Assembly (NCBI GenBank): GCA_026874595.1
Contig: CM049311.1
Location: 36,705,676 to 36,769,675 of the forward strand
DNA: 64,000 nt
Reading direction: 5' to 3'
Source: Sipunculus nudus
Lineage: Eukaryota; Annelida; Sipuncula; Golfingiida; Sipunculidae
Shown here: positions 47,058 through 59,137 of the stretch, in pieces
How the letters are laid out: each line of letters starts with the position of its first letter
How positions within the stretch are numbered: position 1 is the stretch's first letter
Program-made: the position numbers and the translations under genes
The notes under the pieces: model-generated
What the model was told of the DNA's origin: nothing
Database searches by the model: none
What the model saw: only the letters and a program-made list of their open reading frames with translations

Positions 47058-49475
47058 ACGCAGCTGATCCCGAGGTGCTGCTGTTGTGTGTAAACAACAG
47101 ATTACTTGCGTCCGACGCACAGACATGCCACAACCGTGCAGTATTTGGCCAGTTGAGCACTTTTTGCCGAAACAGGTTGAGCGAAGGGATTATTCTTAGA
47201 GCTCAAGCGTTTCGTGACACCTTCATATGTTAGTAAATCTTTACCCAACTAGATTTATCTCCTTTAAACAGTCTTGTTGATGATAGAGACAGCTCTTTCT
47301 TGTCATACTTTAGGTCATGGAGTAGGTGTTATATATGTCCCAAGGGGCTACATGAATCACACTTATGCAGGCAGATAAAATAAAAAAAATTCTGGTTAAA
47401 TCAAGATATGTCAATAAAAAGATCCCTTCTTATAGCTAGGGCATTGATCTTCTATTTCAGTTTTCAATGCACTTTGATAACATTGTATCTGAATGCCGTA
47501 TAGTTAAACATCAAACAATACAAAGGACTAAAAAAACTGCGATAAAATAAAGATATGGCATAAAACATTCAGAAGATGAACTTAATAAACTGCGTATAAC
47601 AGTGCTTCTCTCCCTCATCCCAAGTGTGGCGATTTCAGAATTCCCCCTCTAAAGATTGCTGGGGGCAGTCGATTTCATATTATCCCCCATAACATGAAAA
47701 TGATTTGAGATTATCCCCGTAACTTGAAACCGTTTTTCAGATTACCCCCGTTACTTGAAATCGATTTCAGAATCGCCCGTTAACTTGAAATTCATTTCAA
47801 ATTACCCCCGTTCCTTGAAATCGTTTTCAGATTACCCCCGTATCTTGAAATCGATTCAGATTACCCCCGTTATTTGAAATCTTTTATCGATTATCTAAAA
47901 CCCTCACAATTGATGTACCATATGAAGGGCGGGGTAAAGTTGGAATATGGATAAACTTCACGCGGTTTTAAAGGCACAGTTGCTTAAATGAATTAAGGGC
48001 TATTAATTTAGCATACAGGCGCCATACTCTCACCATGAATACAAAACATGAAGTCACACGTGTTCAAAAACACTGTTTTGCAGCTATCTCCAAGAGAGGC
48101 GGTGGACAAACTGCATATGTTCCAATAATCAACATATTTGCTACATTTAAAATGTTTTTAAATAGTTTCATTAGCGAAGTCCATTTTTACACGATCTGGA
48201 CTAGTTTTGATTTAACCTCGATAAATAAGACTAATCTAGCCGGGCATATTCCTGTCAATTTATCATAAAGCATAGCCGTCTAAACACCACTGATGACGTC
48301 ACTACCGACTGTCACATGTCCGTATGATCGTAGTGTTTATTATCCCTTTAATTATAGCCATGTCTTTTTTTTCCTGGTTTTTGTTCCGCCTGTCATCTCT
48401 GCTGTCTGTCTTGGTGTTTGATCTTCGTTTGCTCCCACGAATGTCAGTCTTTAAGGCCAGATGGTCTTGTCATATTGCACCCTGATGCAGACCTTTTCTG
48501 GAGAAAATTGCCAGTCAGGTGAAATGATATTTTTGGCAGAATTTTTATAGCGTTGGGCTAGGAGTTGCTTTTTGGTTCAAGTTCTGCAGAGCCCAGGGCA
48601 TAAGTAGTGTCTATCCGTACGACCGTCATACAGACGGATATATATCTTACACTATTCTAATTGTTCATCATATATTTACCTATGTGCGGGAAAAACAATA
48701 TTTGATAGGATATTGATATAAAAGTTAGGTATTAGGTATTACAAGAGACGGTCGTGCCGATGGGCTCGGCCGACGTACAGTAGTTATGACCCCTATTTGT
48801 GCATTTATAAATGAAAATCAGCTCTGGATTGAGTTTGCTAAAATGTATGTATACATTTCTGTAATAAATAGATATATTGTGTCATATTCTCATTCATAAT
48901 GAATAATTTTATATAAAAAAATGTGTACATGAAAAACTCCAATTAAAGCGGTGATGATTCAACTTTAAAATTAAATGACATTCGCCTACATCTGTTCTAC
49001 AGGCCTAATTGCGACCCGGTGTATTCATCGAAATCAGAACAGTTAATCTCGGTTTGTGTTCCATTTAGTACACAGAAGGGATAGTATTTAATCATTTATG
49101 CAAATTGCAAATCATTAAAAAAATGACAAATGTCATCACAGAAAAACTTTCAGGGTATTCTCCTTCGGTCAGTTTAATTTCAATGAAAATTTCTACTTTA
49201 ATAATTGGTTTTAAGCTACGTGTAAGGTGTTTTATCTACTTTGATATCTAAATGCAAATTTCCCGTAAGCCTGATAATCTATAGCCAGACATCTCATGCA
49301 TAACAAATAGCGGATTATTATATAGTTACACATAATATGACAATGTTAAAATGAAATATGTAAAAAGCTTACAAATTCATGAAAACATCTTTACATTGCA
49401 AAACTTGCCCACACAAGATATTAATTTTTAGAAATCTCAGTTAGCCGTTAAAATCCACGTCTTCTTTTCATTTAG
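47058..49475 (+). repeat. Tandem array unit U6, truncated; end of the array
   Basis: Colinear with the first 2.4 kb of the other units (minisatellite, CRE-like block, the block ending at about position 2290 of U1). Homology stops near 49475, at the point where other units continue toward SINE-A. It has an empty site for the TA-flanked MITE (near 48868), like U1. Sequence to the right is not part of the array, so this is the array edge or the end of the last duplication. Confidence 0.88.
47650..47905 (+). repeat. ~30-bp minisatellite, about 7 copies (U6)
   Basis: Same locus and motif in the truncated last unit. Confidence 0.88.
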
Positions 49476-50550
49476 GAATTGCAAGTACTTCTAGCGTGTT
49501 ATTTAGTACGTTTTGATGTGGTTTAATGTCACCTTTATAGCTTATAAATCTCTCCGTACACTATAAATCCTGTCACGATACCCTTAAAACAAAAAACTGT
49601 TACATTCAACGGCTACATAACTCACAGATTTTGTTCTTTTTTCAAAGATAAATAATACGGCATGGCATTAGCCCAGCACTAGTGCAATTACCTCCACTAA
49701 TGTATGTGACGTAAAAGAAAATACCGAGAAAGAGGCAGACAGAGAGAGGTTATACATTTACATGGAGATTCGATCTTATCATAAATGTGCCATTACATTA
49801 GAAGGCAGTCACGGATTACCAAACACTCAAACAAGTTTACAATCAATAAAATATAAACATTGCCCAATTCATTGATTCCACGGGTTATCTGCAAATAGCT
49901 GGTTACAGTTGCATGTTGCTTTTTTATTTCTCAATTTTTTTTCAGGTAACCCTCTCCATTTTAATGCAGGTAAATTAAGGATCAATCATGTACATCTTCA
50001 GAATTGAATTTCCGATTTGAACATCGTGACAGTAGCACAACACGCTTACTCTTATTTTATATCCTTGGTATAACCAATCACGGTGACTACTGCAGCTGTA
50101 GGCGTTTAGTGTGTAATCTTCCCCATAGCAAAGAGGATCCCACGAGAGCGCACTCGTTTTCTTTTCAAAACAGTTATATATATATGGGAAGTTATTTTGT
50201 TTTCAATTTGGTTCGTTGGATTATTGGTAAGTTTGTCTGTTTGCTACGTTATGCTACAATTTATGTTTTGAATTTTTTGGAGGATGAGGAACAATCCATT
50301 AAATTGTTTAGGTATTCTGGATCATCATCACATATTTATTATCAGGGTGTTTTTTTCTTAGGGTTTCTTTTCCATTGTGACACAGCGATTCGATTGTCCA
50401 TATGTTCAGGCCGCCCATTGATAGGAATTAGGGCCTTGCTTGCTCTGCTATTCACTATGAGAACCCGTTTTACTGAAATGTGGCGTGGCACTACATGTCT
50501 GAGAAAATCTTATTCCAGCGATGCTCTGTATGCTATGACTTACGTCAGTA
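49476..50550. other. Right flank of the array; mostly unidentified
   Basis: No array homology from 49476. Near 50005 a short stretch (ACATCTTCAGAATTGAATTTCC...CATCGTGACAGTAGCAC) resembles the shared tail region of SINE-A/SINE-B and of U2 at 14958. A 228-codon frame begins at 50004; its last 40 codons lie in the repeat fragment described next, so I do not call it a gene. Confidence 0.4.
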
Positions 50551-50552
50551 GG

Positions 50553-50695
50553 GTATGCGTTCAACCTCATTCATGTGTGTGTGTTTGTTTGTATGTTTGT
50601 TCACATTATAACTCAGGTAATCATGAACGGAATCTCATGAAATTGTCAGGGCATTTTTGGAAAGGGCCAATGGAGAATGGATTAAAATGAACCGA
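50553..50695 (+). repeat. Dispersed copy of the GT-tract/ATCATGAA repeat, plus strand
   Basis: GGTATGCGTTCAACC, (GT)n, TTCACATTATAACTCAGG, AATCATGAACGGAATCTCAT, GAAATTGTCAGGGCATTT match in order the U2 block at 15850-16000. It forms an inverted pair with 51455-51700. Confidence 0.55.
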
Positions 50696-50699
50696 GTAA

Positions 50700-51450
50700 C
50701 AACTATGGTACACTTTCCCTGCTTTCTCCTTGTCTCCGTAACGGGGGGCACCGCGCGCGTATATAGGCCTGTCTTTACTCCTCTGTATTACTGCGTTTTT
50801 CCTTTATTATTTATATCCAAATTTTTTATAAATTTTGTTTTGCTAAAGGTCATTTTGCATTTTATAGAGAAAACATGCTTTCTTCTTTATTTCATCATTG
50901 AAATATGACACTGTCCTAGTAACACTATCTAGGGACATTCATCTTCAATAAAAGAAACAGGACACGGGGGATCACCCATAAATTACATCATGGGAGGCGA
51001 GGTTGCGTTAAATGAGATAGACCACCATGAAAATAGCGTAATCCACGTCTGGAGAAGTGACTGTAATTCGGTTATGTTCCCTGCAGCTTGAAATAATGAC
51101 TAGATCTTACCCGGAGAGGGAGCCAAACATCTGCTGATCGGTCGATTTTAAAGATACACTTGGAGAAAACGTCTGTCATGCTGAGTCCAATATGAGCAGT
51201 TGGGGCTTTTATTTACTGAAATCCTAGAAATTACATTGGATGTTTCTCTGGAAACGTCGCACGAAAATGCGGCTGTTTAGTGAACAATTGAGAGAAAAAT
51301 GGGGCTGGTGTCATTAGGATGACCTTACGAATATATTTCCCGACCAAGTTATATTTCTATATATAATACTTCCTTATAATATTAACTAGAAACCCTTAGA
51401 AAAACAAGTCTAGGGATTGCAAGTCTCTGCAATAAGGGGTTACTATTGTT
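50700..51450. other. Spacer between the inverted pair; nothing identified
   Basis: No open frame of note, tRNA-like or repeat structure recognised. Confidence 0.4.
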
Positions 51451-51454
51451 GGAT

Positions 51455-51700
51455 GCTCCAAAACCCTTATTCGGTACATATTCCAAGACTCATTCGTGCA
51501 CAAGTGACTCTATATTTGTGATTATTCCTTGATGACGTTACTGAATCAGGATCATGTGCCAGATCCACACCAAAATCTAACCAATTTTTTATTGGCTCAT
51601 TCTCGAAATGCCCTGAAAATTTCATGAGATTCCGTTCATGATTGCTTAAGTAATGTTGCAAACAAGCAAAAACACACACACACACATGATTTTGGATGAA
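51455..51700 (-). repeat. Dispersed copy of the GT-tract/ATCATGAA repeat, minus strand
   Basis: On the minus strand: GGTTATGCGTTCATCC, (GT)n, AATCATGAACGGAATCTCAT, GAAATTTTCAGGGCATTTCG, AATGAGCCAATAAAAAATTG, GATTTTGGTGTGGATCTGGC, CACTTGTGCACGAATGAG. It follows U2 15850-16140 for its full length, without SINE-B. Confidence 0.6.
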
Positions 51701-52340
51701 CGCATAACCCCTTGCGGAGCCAATTATGCCTCCTACAAAATAAAGGTACAAATAAAACAGATTTCATTCCTATCCGGAACCAATTGTACTTTTATCCAAT
51801 ACCCCGTTACTATATATGTTTCTCATATTCGAATCATTAAAGAAAGTCTAGATAACTGGTATCACATCTTCCACCACATCAAGGGGAATGACATTTACAG
51901 AATCACCAAATGATGTACTAAGTGAAAAAAATCTCACTCCGTAGGGAGAAGATGTATTTTTTTTTTCTTACCTCTCTTTGTGTTTGCGCTACATTTCCAA
52001 AATGGCTTATTTAAAAAAAAATGACCCTTAGACATAATATTTGTCATAGATGTGCATCCGGTATTTTTTAGGACCTTGATCATATTTTCAGGTTTATGCA
52101 CTTTATAGCCAACCCTCCACTATCGCTTGGGTCTGTCACTGTTTCCCCATGTTCTCCGACAAGGCTGATTTTCAAACATTGGTCTTTGGGCACTATATTA
52201 GTGATAGTTAACAGTCTTGCACCTGATATTAGATTTTTACCTTATCCTAATTTTCAAGCTACATGGCCTCACCGAGCTATCCCTATAACTGTTAACATGC
52301 AAGTAGGGGCAAGGGGGGGGGGGGGAGAAGACAAGTTGGT
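51701..52340. other. Non-coding; nothing identified
   Basis: A/T runs near 51955 and 52008; a run of 12 G near 52314. No supported feature. Confidence 0.4.
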
Positions 52341-52346
52341 AGTGAC

Positions 52347-52612
52347 TTGAGGGACAACATAGTGAAGGTTTGAGGGACCACATAGTGGGGGTTTGAAGAA
52401 CAACATAATGGGGGTTGGAGGGACCACATAGTGAGTAGTACAGGAACCACGTAGTTTGGGTTTGAGGGACAACATGGTGAGGGATGGAGGGACAACAAAA
52501 TGAGGGTTTGAAGGACCACATAGTGGGGGTTTGAGGGACCATTTAAAGGATTGGAGGGATCAGATGGTGGTGTTGCATTTATCAGATAGTGGGGTTGGAA
52601 GAACCAGAGTTT
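52347..52612. repeat. 23-bp minisatellite, about 11 copies
   Basis: Units like TTTGAGGGACCACATAGTGG with spacing 22-24 bp. Variants change GGACC/GGACAAC. The 101-, 75- and 68-codon minus-strand frames here (proline/serine-rich) are translations of this repeat in three frames. Confidence 0.88.
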
Positions 52613-53390
52613 ATTGATGTTATATTACTGAAACCAATGAGAGAGCGCAAATTATAAAGACCGCGGGCAGCCATGCACAACCCTGATGAATAGTATATTA
52701 GTATATAAAAAACTTAACATGGATCCTAAGATGAACAGAGTGTCACAAACAGCGTCAAAGACTTGAGTTATATTAATAGTCTTCGACATTTGATTAAAAA
52801 CAATGGTTCTGGGTCAGGTAATTAGAGTTTGACATTACTCTGGTAATTGTGATAAAGAACTGCATTACTGCTTCAAACATCTGATGAATTAGGGATGATG
52901 TCTTTGAGAGAAGACCAACGAAGGTCCATTAGCCAATAGAAAAAGTCAAAATTTGCTTTCATCTGCTTCAGATAGGCATTATCATTAATAAAAGAGACAT
53001 TTGGATGATATAAAAGCTGTCATGGGAGGGCGATGTGTTGATCATCTCTCGTTATATTTCATATCCAGATGAAATAAACACTACTTAACGACCGCAAATG
53101 TTCGCACGTTGTAACAATTGAAAGAATCAATTACTACTCTTTCATTTTAGAGACTACACTTTTTCCCCAATTTCACATATTTTACTCTTTTATTTTGCAC
53201 CACTTATGTATCACTGTCATTTGATTTTTCAGCAAGAAATGCTATCGTTCAGCCAACAGGCAATTTAACATCCATTAAGAGAATTTACAAGTAACTGTGC
53301 TATTCACATCATTTAAACCAAATTTCAGGCTTGAGTGACCGGCTGATGTGGGCCTCAGGCTAACTTATTAGTTATAATCTATGGAGTACG
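52613..53390. other. Non-coding; nothing identified
   Basis: No coding, tRNA or repeat signal that I can support. Confidence 0.4.
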
Positions 53391-53394
53391 TTCC

Positions 53395-53790
53395 TATAAC
53401 GTATGTGAATACCATCAAAACAAGAGCACCGAAAAGGTACAAAATATGTATCGTATGTCTTAATTGTGACCCCTGTCCTAATTAAATATATGTGAATTTT
53501 TCCGAGGAAATAATTCAGGTGAGAAACTGTATTGGTAAATATTTCTGTTGAGTTTCATCAAAATCTATCATGTTCCAGCAGGTAAATATTACACCACAAA
53601 GTAGCCTGTTGACCTCTGACCTTATTAAATATGAATGGATTTAGACTTTAATTGAAATGAGGCGAGATAATCTTTTGTAAGTAATAATGGAGAGTTTCCT
53701 GAAAATCCATCCAAGCCCTGGTAAGTTATACCGACACTAAAAGGTGAGGGACGGCTGGACGGACGAACCGTTGGTATTCCATGATAATAA
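53395..53790. repeat. Diverged dispersed repeat ending in GGACGGAC motif
   Basis: Contains CAAGAGCACCGAAAAGG, GTTGACCTCTGACCTTATT, GAGTTTCCTGAAAATCCATC and ends GGGACGGCTGGACGGACGAACC. This layout (TGACCT-type phrases then a GGAC tract) resembles a common style of marine-invertebrate interspersed repeat; only one copy is present here, so this is inferred from style. Confidence 0.35.
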
Positions 53791-53867
53791 CGTCACGTCA
53801 TAGCGTATAATAATAATTATTATTATTTTTAATGTGTTTCAGATCAGAATATTTTTTAAAATGCTAT

Positions 53868-54257
53868 TTAAAAATCATACCATTTTCCATAAAAAATAAC
53901 TATAAATAAATATACAACGTGTGTACACATTCCTATTCGTAACCTCGCTCGGGGAAAAAAATACGGGAAACCCAATATTTCAAGGTTCGATAAGGTATAA
54001 ACCCCGATAATGTGCAAGTGGTTCCTGCGCTGATTGTGACTGTTGACCTTCTGAGCCCAATTTCTTGTAAATTCTCCTCGTTTATCTGTGTCTTGCCGCG
54101 GCGGCTTATCAGCTTCGGTCTGATTGGCATTTCTACTTCGCAACGTCTTTGGAAGGCCGGCCTTGCTATTCCAAGTAAACAGATGGGCTATGGGGAGGAT
54201 TTTTCCCACGTGCTTTGGTTTTTCCACTTGTAAAATTGTAATCTCCAAATCGCACAT
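53868..54257 (-). other. 129-codon open frame, unrecognised, possibly an exon
   Basis: It lies in single-copy, locally GC-richer sequence (54010-54200). The middle part is hydrophilic and basic (…SRNANQTEADKPPRQ…RNWAQK…), then a GT dinucleotide (AGAAGGTCAAC) that could be a donor. The overlapping plus-strand frame (54012-54233) is also open. No domain is recognised and there is no supporting neighbour; chance is the likely explanation. Confidence 0.12.
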
Positions 54258-54568
54258 TCATTTTCCTGTCCAGTGTGCGGTATAAATATACGGTTAAAAA
54301 TCATACTTATGAATATTCTATATACTGAAAGCTGCCTGAATATGTAAGTTACCAAAGGTATAAACGTATACAACATTTTTTTGTAACCGTTAAGGGGCCT
54401 ATTCCGATATCTATTAACTAAAGATAATACCTTGCACCTTCTTATAAAATAGTTCATCGATCTCATCGCACTGTACAGTGTACACAGGCTGCCCATTGTT
54501 TACATATGTGTTCTATAACATGCAGGGGGCCACCAAATAATCCAAACACATTCAGGAATGAAATCGGG

Positions 54569-54588
54569 GAGGGGGGGGGGGGGGGGGT
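54569..54588. repeat. Poly-G tract
   Basis: GGGGAGG followed by a run of about 18 G. Confidence 0.93.
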
Positions 54589-54599
54589 GCGTCAGATGA

Positions 54600-56930
54600 A
54601 CCAGTGTTGTTACAGGCGTTTTGCAACCGGTTCTTTTCAACTTTTGCGGATATCCAACCTGAAACCTCAAATTACATGGTTTGTCTTTTTGTCAACATTG
54701 GTGTATGCCTTGTTTACTAACAGTTTATAGGTTAAGAAGCTCATACCTCCATCTCTGTTCTTGACAGGAATTGCCTGCAGTTCTTTAAAGTGTATGAGGA
54801 GTAATCCAAAAATCATATAGATTCTACAGAAAAGGTAAGTGAATGACTGGCTTTCGTTATCACGGGAAGTTTCCCACCTGCCTGCCTACTGGCACTTCAC
54901 CCTGTTTTTTCCACAAGTATACTTAATCTAATTATTTGGTCCTTATTAAAGAAAGTATACATGACATACAAGGCTAAGTGATACACATTATATTATTTTC
55001 CATGTAATAGAACTGACACATGAAAAAACGGACATTCAGTAAGACACATTTTAATGGGAACTGCCAGTGGCGCAACATGTAGCGCGCTATTTGTATTGTC
55101 TCAGACAAACTAAAAAATAACAAAATTAAACGAATCATATGAGTTCAATATATAAAGGAAATTAGAAATGGAATAAGATCATTTTATGCTATTATAATAA
55201 AGTCCACATGATTGCAAAAACAATGACCTAGAGCCCGGCGCCGCCGCCATTTCATGCCGCCATCAGTCTAGAGTGGTTAAAACGAAGCCATGGCAGGCCA
55301 AGCTTGGATTCGCATTCTTAATGTTTAGGTCAGCCGACTTTGTGAGACGTAGGCTTACTTTAGTAAATAAATGTGGTTCTCATAAAGATAAAGCCAACAA
55401 ACAGAAATTATATACAAAGTAAATACGTGGACGAATTCACAAAGGTGAACAACCCAGCATGTATTCTAGGGCCAGTACTTAAAATATTGGGTAAAATGTA
55501 TGGCATTCGAAATAAATAACCGACTTGCTTGAAATAGGACATCGCAAAACGTAATGCAAACCGTTTCAAACAATGTGTAGCCAATCTAATCCTTGCCAGA
55601 TTTAGCCGAGCCACGAAGTTCGGCTTACAATTTGGATTATCCGGAACGCTCAGTCCAGCAGTTTGGATTGTTACAAGGGAGAGATCCGGGTCAAATTTTG
55701 AAAGATATGTAAAAAGTAATCTATTTTTAGTGTTTTTAGTATTTTACGTAATTATCGTATCATTATATGATTATAAATTATATATGATTATCATTATTAA
55801 TGATATTGTGCAGTCAGTGTCAATGCATTTTGTAACGGTTTGTATTTGGTAGTCGCTATTGGTCAGGAAATGGTGTAAGATCTACCCAGGAACTTAGCCT
55901 GTCGTTAATTCCTACATCCAGGGTATCAAGAAACGGGCTTCCGAAAGATATTTCTAGCGTCAAATACGCTTGTCTCCTCGTTCCTGAAAGAATTGAATGA
56001 TTTTTTACTCCTTTTGTCATTTCCACTAAGGGCTGTTAATTATTAAATGATCATATTCCAATTCATGCGTGACAGTGTGACAGTATTAGCACTACCGCCG
56101 TCTTCTAACTAACGAAGTGTTCCATGTTACCTCCCTTTCCCGTGATCTCCAAGGTTCTTTAAATAATTCTGATGTGCTCTGAGACTCCACCAACTGATGC
56201 ATGCTAACAAAAAACAAGCAATGAGACTTTGTTTTACACAAGGTAAATAGATTAAATATATATAACCTCTTGCTATCTGACACCTGCAAGCCCTTGATGT
56301 GTTGTTACTGCCAATACATGAATTTGCTCACTCATCGAAATCTGACAGAAAACAAATACACGGATATGAATGGTAGATGAAACAGAAATGTACCCTTAGC
56401 TATACCAACCACAGTCATATATATACAATATATTTACTTAAACTCCTCTTGTGAGATAATTTGTGAAGAGAATTTATATATATTTATATATATAGTAAGG
56501 TATTATTAGAAACACATGATGATCTTTAAAGCTCAGCATGTTTTAAAGGTGATAACTAATAGGCGATCTCTACCCCCAGCCCCTCCCTGTCTACCTTTTT
56601 TACAATCCACTTCCTTCCTCTTTCCATGTATGCATCCCCCGTTAATTGATCTCTCATGTTGGTGCGTTATACCGTCCTGTCTGGTGTCGCTTAACAAGCA
56701 GCGTGCTTGTTATTGGAAGACAAACCATTTCCGGGTTCTCGCTACATAACCATGGGTGCGTTTAGGGCACCATTATCAGGCAGTTGTTATTCTTTTTGTA
56801 TCAACAGGTTCATTTTATTAAATGCTTTGTCAGAAACCAATGAAGAATCCAAGAAAGGTTACATATAAAAGCGAACATGAAATTATTCATTTTCAGTTGT
56901 GGTTATAATCTTTTCATTGTTTAACGATGT
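54600..56930. other. Non-coding; nothing firmly identified
   Basis: A CCG-rich patch (CGGCGCCGCCGCCATTTC near 55236) and scattered TATA-repeats (56470-56495) are present. No reading frame above 80 codons. Confidence 0.4.
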
Positions 56931-56934
56931 TTAA

Positions 56935-56938
<4 letters not shown>

Positions 56939-56986
<48 letters not shown>

Positions 56987-56995
56987 CATACATAT
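56939..56995. repeat. (TA)n / (CATA)n microsatellite
   Basis: About 20 TA dinucleotides followed by CATACATACATA. Confidence 0.95.
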
Positions 56996-56999
56996 GGCC

Positions 57000-58085
57000 T
57001 TTGGGAAAAATAAATTTTACAATAACAAATTTATTGTTATTGTTTTCCTAACACAGAACTCTGGTCCTATAGATGTCAGTTCATCGAGATTGATTTTTTC
57101 TAATATCATCCGGAAATCAACATGTTAAATAAAAAAAGGAATAGCATCTATTGAACCACAAAATATGTCGCAATAAATATATTAAAAAAAATGAACAATT
57201 CAGAATGGTTAGTTTCCATAAGTCTTCTTTGATTCTTATGTGGAATAAATTCAATTCTTTATTTCTCCACTTTGCTATCTTGTTTTAATAGGTTACATCA
57301 CTAATGGAAAGGCGGAAATGCATTAAATTAAATACCTAAGAGTGCAATGATACGAATACGAAAATGGATAGGGTGAAAAGCTGTAATTTGCAATCCATCT
57401 CGGGATACAATCGGATCATGAATTCTGCAGATTTGACTGGAGTACCCTGTCTCCCTAATAAGCCTTCTCTTTTACATTAATGGAAAATGCTATTGAGCGC
57501 GGTTGGCGGAAAATTGCTATATGCAGTCTATAGAGAACCTATTACATGGAAGGCTTCCTTTGGATAAAGGCGTGATCTATATAATCTTATATTAATGTTT
57601 GTAAAGCTGTATCTATTGTATAGCTTTGAACTGGACGTTCAGTACTCTGTAAACAAATCGATATATACTGGGTTATGAAATAATCATAATAAATATATGT
57701 TTTGACTCTCGGTGTTATGTTTTTATTGGTTATTTCTAGCTGAGCTGTGCCACACAGATAATATACTGACTATTGTCATACCTGGCCGTCTACTATAATT
57801 ATATCTGGGTGTCTAGGATAATATTAAGACTAATAATTTGCCATGGAATTTAAAAAATAAAACCTTAATTAAATATCAAAGATTTGTGTTTGTTCTTCCG
57901 GACCATATAGGAAGGAATATTTTTCTTAAAAGGGGTCTGTTAAATAAAACTGTTTTAAATTAATTAAAAAATTGCTTATTTATTAGAAAGTACCTGTTAG
58001 ATATAATCTAAAATGATGTTTACACGTTTAATACTGCATGAAACATAAAATTAAACGTTTCATATCAGAAACCCAATTTTGTGTT
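57000..58085. other. Non-coding; nothing identified
   Basis: AT-rich, no open frame in the expected gene range, no repeat recognised. Confidence 0.4.
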
Positions 58086-58088
58086 TTA

Positions 58089-58234
58089 GAATAACAAACA
58101 TTTAACTTCACTTTTATAACAAAGGTTTTACTTTTTGATTTCTACAATGAAATAAAGTTTTAAGAATACAAACACTTAACTTCACTTTTATAACAAAGGT
58201 TTTACATTTTGATTTCCACAATGAAATAAAATAT
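58089..58234 (+). repeat. Direct duplication of about 73 bp
   Basis: Two adjacent copies starting AGAATAACAAACATTTAAC and AGAATACAAACACTTAAC, each ending CACAATGAAATAAA or CTACAATGAAATAAAG. Confidence 0.9.
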
Positions 58235-58239
58235 TAAAA

Positions 58240-58970
58240 AAATGTTAATACCTGTCATATTATCCTGGACATGCTTAATTCTCTTAACGGTATAACGTAT
58301 GGAATACAGTGTAATCAGTTAAAAAAAGCATACACGGTTCTCTGAAACTGCCTCTTGGTCGGCCACACGTAAAGACAGGTATTGCTTAAGTACAGAGCAT
58401 TAATTAAATCCAGCTATTCGCCAGCCATCTCTGTAGCTTTTATCTGGTTTTTGGCTTGCTCTGCATACATATAAATGAACAAAATTTAAGAAAGGTTTGT
58501 TAAGGACTCTGTTACGCGTGTACACGCTTATTTATCCACAAGCAGTTGATAAACACCGTACATGCGGCCATGTCGGAAAACCATGTAACCGAAAATGTTT
58601 CTTTGCTAAAGTGCGGAAGATGAAAGGTCACTAGATGCAAACTTCCATTTGCAGAACTACGGTTCCTCTGATTGGTTGTGTTTGGGTTATTTTGGTGGGC
58701 CCCCTACATGTTACGTTAAAGTGAATATAAACAATCACAGAGATTAACTTTAGTTGATAGACGTCTGATATCGGAATAAGCCCCTTTAAGCGAACGTTGT
58801 ACCTCTATCACATATCATGTCACATGGAAGTAGCACGTTTTTTCATACATATACTGGTTTACTGACTTACATTTTTATTGATGTATAGTATATGGTAACC
58901 AATGCCAGTCCCTGGTTTTTTCTTTTAGTTTGTATTGATAAATGTGAACTGTTTATTATACAAGGAATGT
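58240..58970. other. Non-coding; nothing identified
   Basis: No supported feature. Confidence 0.4.
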
Positions 58971-58974
58971 ACAA

Positions 58975-59137
58975 TTATAACTCATACGAGGCATTCCCCA
59001 TGGCTCAGGTTGTGGCGTTCGGTAGTCTATATGGGTGGAGGAATCCGGTCCTTGGACTGGTTTTTACAACCCACTCTCGAGCATAACTACGCCGGGGCCG
59101 AAGCGTTTTACCACTCGACTGTCCAGGCAATAAAAAA
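58975..59137 (-). mobile_element. SINE-C copy outside the array
   Basis: Minus-strand head GGACAGTCGAGTGGTAAAAC GCTTCGGC, then GAGTGGGTTGTAAAAACC and TTCCTCCACCCATATA. This independent copy, in unrelated flanks, shows that SINE-C is a dispersed family and not only part of the array. Confidence 0.48.

Noticed and set aside
1-49475. Ribosomal DNA or histone-type tandem array, suggested by the ~9-10 kb period
   Set aside because: No rRNA core sequence, no 5S-like box, and no histone or other coding frame is present in any unit.
50004-50690. 228-codon plus-strand open frame, the longest in the window, as a membrane-protein gene
   Set aside because: Its start lies in sequence resembling a SINE tail and its last ~40 codons in a dispersed repeat with a GT tract that is found in other contexts on both strands. 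No domain, signal peptide logic or splice context supports it.
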